A DNA stretch of 10,354 nucleotides from CAZDHT01 sp964505325 (GTDB lineage Bacteria; Planctomycetota; PUPC01): assembly GCA_964505325.1 (NCBI GenBank), contig CAZDHT010000200.1, positions 1 through 10,354 of the forward strand, given 5' to 3'. This document shows positions 6,435-10,354 of the stretch, in pieces. The first letter of the stretch is position 1. Each line of letters opens with the position of its first letter. The position numbers and the translations under genes are program-made. The notes beneath the pieces were generated by a model. It was not told where the DNA came from, searched no databases, and worked only from the letters and a program-made list of their open reading frames with translations.

Positions 6435-8909
6435 ATGAAGAGCAGATTGACGCTTTGTTTTTTGCTGGCCGCATCGTGGGCCGGCGCCGCCGAGGTCGAG
6501 TTCGCCGCAAAGCCAACCGTTACGAAGGCCGGCGACACGGTCAAGGTCACGTTCGCCGTCTCGAAGCCCACGGACGTCGAGGTGGCTGTGCTGAGCGCGA
6601 AGGAGGCGGTGGTGCGGCACCTCGCGGCGGGCGTGGTCGGCGGCAAGAATCCGCCGCCCGCGCCGCTGAAGCCGGGCCTGTCGCAATCGCTCGAATGGGA
6701 CGGCAAGACGGACCTCGGCGGGAAGGCGACCGGCGGGCCGTTCAAGGTGCGCGTCCGCATCGGGACGCAGGTCAAGTTCGGCGGTATCATCGGCGAGCGG
6801 AGCGCCATCGGCAACAAGGTCTACGGTCTCGCCACGGACGACAAGGGGCAGGTCTACGTCGCGACCGGGAGCGGGGTTACGGGCATCGTCCCGTCGATCA
6901 AAGTGTTCGACCGCAAGGGCGAGTACATTCGCACGATCATGCCCTATCCCGCCACGCTGAAGCCGGAAGAGGTCGCCGGTTTCGGCAAGGCGAGGCTTCG
7001 CGACGGCAAGCTGGCGCCGCCGCAGTTCCACCAACTGACCCCGCTTATCTACCCCGCCGGCGTCGCCGGATTCATCGGCAACAAGGTTCAGAACGGCGTG
7101 CTGTGGCTCAGCAGCAGCCGGGGCCAGGTCTGCGCCATCCGCGCGTCGAACGGCGCATGCGTCAAGTGGGGCGGGGGCAAGTCGCCCGCTCCGCCGCACC
7201 AGGGGCCGATCTGCTGGGGGGTGGCGCCCGACGGCCAGGCGCTCTACCTCGCCGGATGGTACATCTGGTTCAAAGGCCGCAAGACGGTGCCGGACGGCTC
7301 CATCTTCAAGGTCGATCCGGCGAGCGGCGAGCGAACGGAGTTCGTCAAGATCGACGTCCCGCCCAAGAGCTACTGGCTGGTCGAGCCGAACGGCTGGTAC
7401 CACTACACGAACTGGGGCCGCAAGAACGGGATGTCGGCTATCCACGGCCTCGCCGTCGACAAGGAGGGCCGGGTCTATGCCTGCGACCGCGTCAACCAGC
7501 GGATCGCCGTCTACGACCCGACCGGCAAGCTGCTCGGTTCGACAAAGATCGAGTGGCCCGACCACATCGCCCTCAGCCCCAACGGCCCTGAAATCTACGT
7601 GACCACCCGTAAGGTCGTTGACGGTTACAAGGCTGTCAACGAGGTCAAGGTCATCAAGCTCTCCCGCTGGAAGGACGGCAGAGTGCTGGCCGAGCTGACC
7701 CTGGCCGGGTTCAACGCGTCGTCGATGGCGGTTGACGCGACCGCTGAGCCAGCCGTCATCTGGCTGAGCAACGTCGCCCAGGAGAAGCCGCGGAAGGGGC
7801 GTCCGCCCACGGTCAAGGGCATCCTGCGAATCGAGGACCGCGGCAAGGAGTTCGTCGTTGCCGGGATCCTTGGCGAGAGCGCGGCCGGCATGCCGGTCGG
7901 CGTCGTCAAGGTCTGGGCCGACCCGCGGAGCAACGACATCGTCGTCAGCAACGGCTGGAGCGGGCTCAACCGCCTCGACGGGCTGACCGGCGAGGCGAAG
8001 CCGTTCCCCATCAAGGGCATGGACCTTTGCTTCGGCCCCGACGGCCACCTCTACGTCTACGGGCAGAAGGGCTGGCACGAGCTCGTCACCCGGTTCAACC
8101 GCAACTTCAAGCCGGTTCCCTTTGCCGCCACGAGCAAGAGGACGACCACGCTCACCACGACCGGCAAGGACGTCTACGGCCGGTACGGTTGGGGCTGGTG
8201 CAACAAGGGCATCTACGCCGGGCCGCGCGGGCGCATCTACGTCTACAATATGTACGACTGGGCCAAGTATTTCGTGAACGTGTGGGACGAGACGGGCAAG
8301 GCCGAGAAGCACGACCGCGTCGCGGACGGCCTGCTCGGGCCGCTCGACGCGCAGGGCGGCGGCATCAGGGTCGACTTCGCCGGCAACATCTACGTCGGCC
8401 TGCACGGGCTGCCACGGAACTACCCTGGGCGGAGCCGCCGAATGGGGGCGGTAGTCAAGTTCCCGCCGACGGGCGGCGGCTACGTGAAGAAGCCGGGGGA
8501 CGCGCCGGGCATCCCGTGGAAGGGCGGCTTGATGGGGTTCGTCGAGGGCGCCGTTACGGCGTATCCCGAGCTCGGCCCGCAGGTCGACAAGGGTTGTGTC
8601 TGCAAAGAGGCGCGGTTCGACCTCGACGGGTGGGGCCGGTTGTACATCCCGAACGGGTTGGACTACTGCGTGAAGATCGTCGACAACGCCGGGAACGAGA
8701 TCGCCAAGTTCGGTTACTACAGCAACCCGGATTCGCGCGGCCCGGAGAGCGCCGTGCCCGATCCGGAGATCGGCCTGGGCTGGCCGGTGAGCGTCAGCGC
8801 GGGGCAGCTTCACAAAGGGCGGCTCTACGTCGCCGACACGCTGAACCGCCGTGTCGTGCGTGTGGATGTGAGCCACGCCGCGGACGAAACGCGGCCAATC
8901 GATCCGTGA
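6435..8909 (+). CDS. Secreted FlgD-like Ig plus NHL-type beta-propeller protein (paralogue D)
   Basis: This 824-aa protein begins MKSRLTLCFLLAASWAGAAE, a Sec signal peptide with cleavage near Ala18-Ala19. Residues about 22-105 form the FlgD-like Ig domain seen in gene 4: VTFAVSKPTDVEVAVLSAKE, VRHLAAGVVGG and LEWDGKTDLGGKATGG (Trp88-Asp89-Gly90). The propeller follows. Early blades include KVYGLATDDKGQVYVATG and FDRKGEYIRTIMPYPATL. A clear NHL unit lies at about 332-375 (IHGLAVDKEGRVYACDRVNQR, IAVYDPTGKLLGS). Later blades include CFGPDGHLYVYG and RVDFAGNIYVGLHG. The Cys721-Val-Cys723 pair precedes FDLDGWGRLYIPN, then IVDNAGNEIAKFGYYSN, and the protein closes with YVADTLNRRVVRVDV. Order and motifs match gene 4, so the pair is a tandem duplication that has diverged. 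The third cysteine of gene 4's CxCxxC and the Cys of its AEETCEI tail are absent here. It is the last gene of the propeller run. No clear intrinsic terminator follows. The function is unknown; it is exported by inference. Confidence 0.85.
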   Translation: MKSRLTLCFLLAASWAGAAEVEFAAKPTVTKAGDTVKVTFAVSKPTDVEVAVLSAKEAVVRHLAAGVVGGKNPPPAPLKPGLSQSLEWDGKTDLGGKATGGPFKVRVRIGTQVKFGGIIGERSAIGNKVYGLATDDKGQVYVATGSGVTGIVPSIKVFDRKGEYIRTIMPYPATLKPEEVAGFGKARLRDGKLAPPQFHQLTPLIYPAGVAGFIGNKVQNGVLWLSSSRGQVCAIRASNGACVKWGGGKSPAPPHQGPICWGVAPDGQALYLAGWYIWFKGRKTVPDGSIFKVDPASGERTEFVKIDVPPKSYWLVEPNGWYHYTNWGRKNGMSAIHGLAVDKEGRVYACDRVNQRIAVYDPTGKLLGSTKIEWPDHIALSPNGPEIYVTTRKVVDGYKAVNEVKVIKLSRWKDGRVLAELTLAGFNASSMAVDATAEPAVIWLSNVAQEKPRKGRPPTVKGILRIEDRGKEFVVAGILGESAAGMPVGVVKVWADPRSNDIVVSNGWSGLNRLDGLTGEAKPFPIKGMDLCFGPDGHLYVYGQKGWHELVTRFNRNFKPVPFAATSKRTTTLTTTGKDVYGRYGWGWCNKGIYAGPRGRIYVYNMYDWAKYFVNVWDETGKAEKHDRVADGLLGPLDAQGGGIRVDFAGNIYVGLHGLPRNYPGRSRRMGAVVKFPPTGGGYVKKPGDAPGIPWKGGLMGFVEGAVTAYPELGPQVDKGCVCKEARFDLDGWGRLYIPNGLDYCVKIVDNAGNEIAKFGYYSNPDSRGPESAVPDPEIGLGWPVSVSAGQLHKGRLYVADTLNRRVVRVDVSHAADETRPIDP
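8595..8660 (+). other. CxC motif followed by FDLDGWGRLYIPN in gene 5
   Basis: Cys721-Val-Cys723 is followed by Lys-Glu-Ala-Arg and then FDLDGWGRLYIPN. This is the counterpart of the gene 4 CxCxxC segment with the third cysteine replaced by alanine. Conservation of the first two cysteines and of the D-x-D-x-x-G-R core suggests structural or ligand importance. Confidence 0.6.
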
Positions 8910-8948
8910 GCGGCGTTCGGGACTTTCGTCTGGCGCAAGAACCCGGCA

Positions 8949-8963
8949 GCAGATATACTCTGC
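8949..8963 (+). promoter_or_regulatory. Possible hicBA -10 box inside an interrupted palindrome
   Basis: TATACT at 8954-8959 differs from the TATAAT consensus by one base and lies 20 nt before the hicB start. It sits inside GCAGA-N5-TCTGC (8949-8963), a perfect inverted repeat with a 5-nt centre. A 17-nt-spaced -35 would be TGGCGC (8931-8936), which is weak. Overlap of palindrome and -10 is what an autorepression operator would look like, but the encoded HicB has no visible DNA-binding domain, so the operator role is speculative. Confidence 0.4.
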
Positions 8964-8979
8964 GCAGGAGGAAGAAGCC

Positions 8980-9198
8980 ATGCGAATGCTCAAAGTGACC
9001 GCGGAACTGATCCCCGAGGACGAGGGTGGCTACACCGTCTACTGCCCGGAACTCGACATCTACACTCAAGGGGACACGGAGGAGGAATGCCTCGCGAACC
9101 TTCGTGAGGCTGCGGAACTGCACTTGGAGGAACTCGGGGAGAACGTTCGCTTCAGACAGGTTATCCGCCGCGAAATCGAGGTCGTGGCCGGTGAGTAA
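8980..9198 (+). CDS. hicB: HicB-family antitoxin, short form
   Basis: This 72-aa protein has the HicB partial RNase-H-like fold signature: a first strand LKVTAELIPEDEGGYTVYCPEL, then TQGDTEEECLANLREAAELHLEEL. In the family this matches the 'GGY-x-P-L ... G-T-x-E-E-A-x-x-N-x-x-E-A' core. HicB binds and neutralises the HicA ribonuclease. The protein ends at IEVVAGE soon after this core, without the C-terminal ribbon-helix-helix or helix-turn-helix domain of longer HicB proteins, so autoregulation would need another factor. ATG 8980 has AGGAGG (8966-8971) 8 nt upstream; ATG 8986 is less well spaced. It overlaps hicA by 8 nt (9191-9198), the antitoxin comes first, and the spacing to gene 5 is 70 nt with a promoter-like box, so it is probably an independent unit. 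Confidence 0.88.
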   Translation: MRMLKVTAELIPEDEGGYTVYCPELDIYTQGDTEEECLANLREAAELHLEELGENVRFRQVIRREIEVVAGE

Positions 9199-9427
9199 AC
9201 TGCCTCAGCTCACGGGCAGGGAACTTGTTCGTGCGCTCGAAAGGGCCGGGTTTCGGGTCACGCGCCAGCGCGGCAGTCATGTCCAGCTCCGTCGGGAAGA
9301 AGAAGACGGAACCATTAGAACTTTTCCTGTGCCCGTCCACACCGGGAAGACGGTTAAGAAAGGCACACTCAAGGGGATCTTGCGCAAAGCCGACCTCGAC
9401 ATCGACAACTTGAAGTCGCTGCTCTGA
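9191..9427 (+). CDS. hicA: HicA-family mRNA interferase toxin
   Basis: This 78-aa protein starts at GTG 9191, with a weak GAGG (9178-9181) upstream. It reads MSKLPQLTGRELVRALERAGF, then RQRGSHVQLR, PVPVHTGKTVKKGTLKGIL and RKADLDIDNLKSLL. This is the full dsRBD-like HicA (YcfA) layout: helix 1, the GSH motif with the conserved catalytic histidine (His30), a PVPVH strand, then KKGTL leading into the C-terminal helix. HicA proteins cleave mRNA and are neutralised by HicB. The catalytic histidine and usual length are intact, so the toxin is predicted to be active. The start lies inside the last codons of hicB, which couples their translation. Choosing an earlier start would place it in a reading frame shadowing hicB and would not match the family. 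Confidence 0.88.
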   Translation: MSKLPQLTGRELVRALERAGFRVTRQRGSHVQLRREEEDGTIRTFPVPVHTGKTVKKGTLKGILRKADLDIDNLKSLL

Positions 9428-9625
9428 TGCCGGCAGTCTCGTCTGAACGGCGCCGGGCGGAACAACGTTGAGCCTGCCGACGGCGCCAAGGAGTGCCTGT
9501 ACCTGCATGTGCTCTTCCCGACCGGCACGAGGACCGACAGGATGCCCGACTGCTCGGTGACGAAGAAGGGCGGCGACCTCGTGGTCAAGGTCGGCGAACT
9601 GACGCATACGTTCAGGAACCGGTGA
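9428..9625 (+). pseudogene. Remnant of the C-terminal end of a larger (possibly polysaccharide lyase-type) protein
   Basis: Directly after the hicA stop, a frame without an upstream start codon runs to TGA 9623-9625 and encodes about 65 residues. They include GAGRNNVEPADG, CLYLHVLFPTGT and GGDLVVKVGELTHTF. The codon use and strand pattern look like real coding sequence, and 'VEPA...LHVLFPT' recalls the C-terminal beta-sandwich of heparinase II/III-like and related secreted proteins; that family link is from memory and tentative. The only internal ATG (9542) would give 27 residues. It most likely survives from a gene whose 5' part was lost, perhaps when hicBA was acquired. It could instead be a small gene using a non-standard start. 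Confidence 0.5.
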
Positions 9626-9634
9626 GCAGTGCCC

Positions 9635-9680
9635 AGTAATCAGTGCGGATCGATGCGCCGCCGCACGGTCACTGATCACT
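9635..9680. repeat. Imperfect inverted repeat able to form a hairpin
   Basis: AGTAATCAGTG (9635-9645) and CACTGATCACT (9670-9680) are complementary except for one position. TGCGG (9644-9648) with CCGCA (9661-9665) could extend the stem inward. There is no T-tract after it, so an intrinsic terminator is not well supported. It follows the gene remnant by 9 nt and may be a palindromic repeat element. Confidence 0.5.
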
Positions 9681-9722
9681 ATTGAGCTTGATGTTGACAA
9701 TGGAAGCCGGACGTGTATCGAG

Positions 9723-9750
9723 GAGATTCTTCGCTAACGCTCAGAATGAC
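9723..9750 (-). repeat. Palindromic intergenic repeat unit, left copy
   Basis: The unit is GAG, ATTCT (9726-9730), a 12-nt centre, AGAAT (9743-9747), then GAC. The two five-base arms are perfect inverted repeats. It is the inverted counterpart of the unit at 9778-9804, with the orientation set by the GAC/GTC edge. Similar 'GTCATTCTGAGC...GAAGAATC' units are, to my recollection, scattered through intergenic DNA of several bacterial phyla. Confidence 0.65.
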
Positions 9751-9777
9751 AGAACCCACAGCAGAATCGCAGTTCAC

Positions 9778-9804
9778 GTCATGCTGAGCGAAGCGAAGCA
9801 TCTC
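9778..9804 (+). repeat. Palindromic intergenic repeat unit, right copy
   Basis: The unit is GTC, ATGCT (9781-9785), an 11-nt centre (GAGCGAAGCGA), AGCAT (9797-9801), then CTC. Compared with the reverse complement of the left copy, both stem arms changed together (ATTCT/AGAAT against ATGCT/AGCAT), so base pairing is kept. The pair is separated by 27 nt and together makes a larger head-to-head inverted repeat, like REP/BIME arrangements. Confidence 0.65.
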
Positions 9805-9866
9805 TATCGTATCCCCCGGAATTCCTTTTGATATATGACCGTCAATAATGAAGACGGGGGTGTGAC

Positions 9867-10354
9867 ATGAAGGTGCTTGGTGTCGACGGCAGCGGGCGGA
9901 CCGGCGGCAATACGGGCCGGTTGGTCAGCGAGTTCCTGCGCGGGGCGGAAGAAGCGGGCGCCGAGACGACGTTCGCAGAGCTCGGCCCGCTCACCATCAA
10001 GGGCTGCAAAGCGTGCAAGGCCTGCAAGGCCGACCCCGCCAAGGTCTGCGTCATCCGGGACGACATGCAGCGGTTCTATGAGTTGTTCCCGGAAACGGAC
10101 GTGCTCTTCCTCGCGTCGCCGGTGTACCTCGACCATATCACGGCCCAGTTGATGGCCTTCATCCAGCGGACGTATTGCTATCTCAGCCCGGCGCTCGACA
10201 ACTACTGGCCGCGCAAGGGCGCCCGGTTCGCCGCCGGCATCACGTACGGCGCCGGCGATCCGGACATGTACAACTACGTGCTCGACTGGATGGAGGCGCG
10301 GATGAAGTTCTACTTCGACATTCCAACGATTGAGAAGTTCAAGATCCCCGCCAC
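9867..10354 (+). CDS. Iron-sulfur flavoprotein-like NAD(P)H:FMN oxidoreductase, 3'-truncated
   Basis: The frame starts at ATG 9867 (weak GGGGGTG upstream) and is open to the window end, giving 162 residues of a family usually near 200. The N-terminus MKVLGVDGSGRTGGNTGRLV is the flavodoxin-fold FMN phosphate loop, in which the common GSPRxxGNT is seen as GSGRTGGNT. Next comes a compact cysteine cluster: Cys47, Cys50, Cys53 and Cys61 (CX2CX2CX7C), followed by VIRDDM. This resembles the 4Fe-4S motif of iron-sulfur flavoproteins such as that of Methanosarcina. SPVYLDHITAQLMAFIQR (84-101) and ITYGAGD are the second and third flavin-contact loops of the NADPH-dependent FMN reductase fold. It is a cytoplasmic redox protein that passes electrons between nicotinamide or ferredoxin and small acceptors; the exact partner is unknown. 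It looks unrelated to the upstream propeller operon and probably has its own transcript. Confidence 0.87.
   Translation, partial: MKVLGVDGSGRTGGNTGRLVSEFLRGAEEAGAETTFAELGPLTIKGCKACKACKADPAKVCVIRDDMQRFYELFPETDVLFLASPVYLDHITAQLMAFIQRTYCYLSPALDNYWPRKGARFAAGITYGAGDPDMYNYVLDWMEARMKFYFDIPTIEKFKIPA

Larger units (their letters stand above)
9626..9866. other. Non-coding, lower-GC intergenic region
   Basis: No convincing gene is seen on either strand here. The stretch carries the hairpin at 9635-9680 and the two palindromic units at 9723-9804, and it is visibly richer in A and T than the coding regions on either side. The last 60 nt should contain the promoter for the flavoprotein gene, but no good -35/-10 pair is visible. 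Confidence 0.6.

Noticed and set aside
1..8909. Tandem DNA repeats inside the propeller genes as CRISPR or satellite repeats
   Set aside because: The recurring words reflect propeller blade codons (for example TACGACCC and GTCTACG), with no regular spacing at DNA level.
8910..8948. Terminator after gene 5
   Set aside because: No stable stem with a following T-run was found; the propeller transcript may continue into hicBA or end by a factor-dependent route.
6417..8993. Long minus-strand open frame (858 codons) opposite gene 5
   Set aside because: It is a GC-rich shadow of a clear + strand gene; its translation is Arg/Val/Asp-rich and has no domain pattern, signal peptide or ribosome site.
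9161..9700. Minus-strand open frame across hicA and the gene remnant
   Set aside because: It overlaps hicA completely, spans a remnant with coding character on the other strand, and shows no recognisable motif.
9828..9849. Possible promoter (TTGATA and AATAAT) before the flavoprotein gene
   Set aside because: The two boxes are only 10 nt apart and no better-spaced pair is visible, so no promoter is claimed.

Overview
The window is GC-rich bacterial DNA and every supported gene reads on the + strand. Secreted kelch-like and NHL-like beta-propeller proteins in tandem paralogous pairs, each with a Sec signal peptide, together with a minimal HicBA module, point to the Planctomycetota or a neighbouring PVC-type lineage, probably environmental. 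This placement is inferred from protein style only; no rRNA or marker gene is present.

Positions 1-8909 hold five tightly packed genes that look like one operon. The first (5' end outside the window) and the next two encode six- or seven-bladed kelch/galactose-oxidase-like propellers. The fourth and fifth encode large proteins (874 and 824 aa) with a signal peptide, a FlgD-like Ig domain and a long NHL-type propeller. Genes 2/3 and genes 4/5 are adjacent paralogous pairs. Junctions are 11-nt or 10-nt gaps, or GTGA/ATGA overlaps, and each internal start has a strong Shine-Dalgarno, so translation is probably coupled. No enzyme is recognisable among the five. They are probably exported proteins with binding or scaffolding roles, or an unrecognised propeller enzyme.

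Positions 8910-9427 hold a compact hicB-hicA toxin-antitoxin cassette in antitoxin-first order. It has its own promoter-like TATACT box inside an interrupted palindrome. Directly after the hicA stop (9428-9625) is an open frame without a start codon that resembles the C-terminal end of a larger secreted carbohydrate-active protein. It is interpreted as a gene remnant.

Positions 9626-9866 are non-coding and lower in GC. They hold a hairpin-forming inverted repeat and a pair of oppositely oriented palindromic repeat units (9723-9750 and 9778-9804) whose stems differ by compensatory changes.

From 9867 to the window end runs a 3'-truncated flavodoxin-fold gene with a compact four-cysteine cluster, like archaeal and bacterial iron-sulfur flavoproteins. 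No tRNA, rRNA, CRISPR array, insertion sequence or replication origin was seen.
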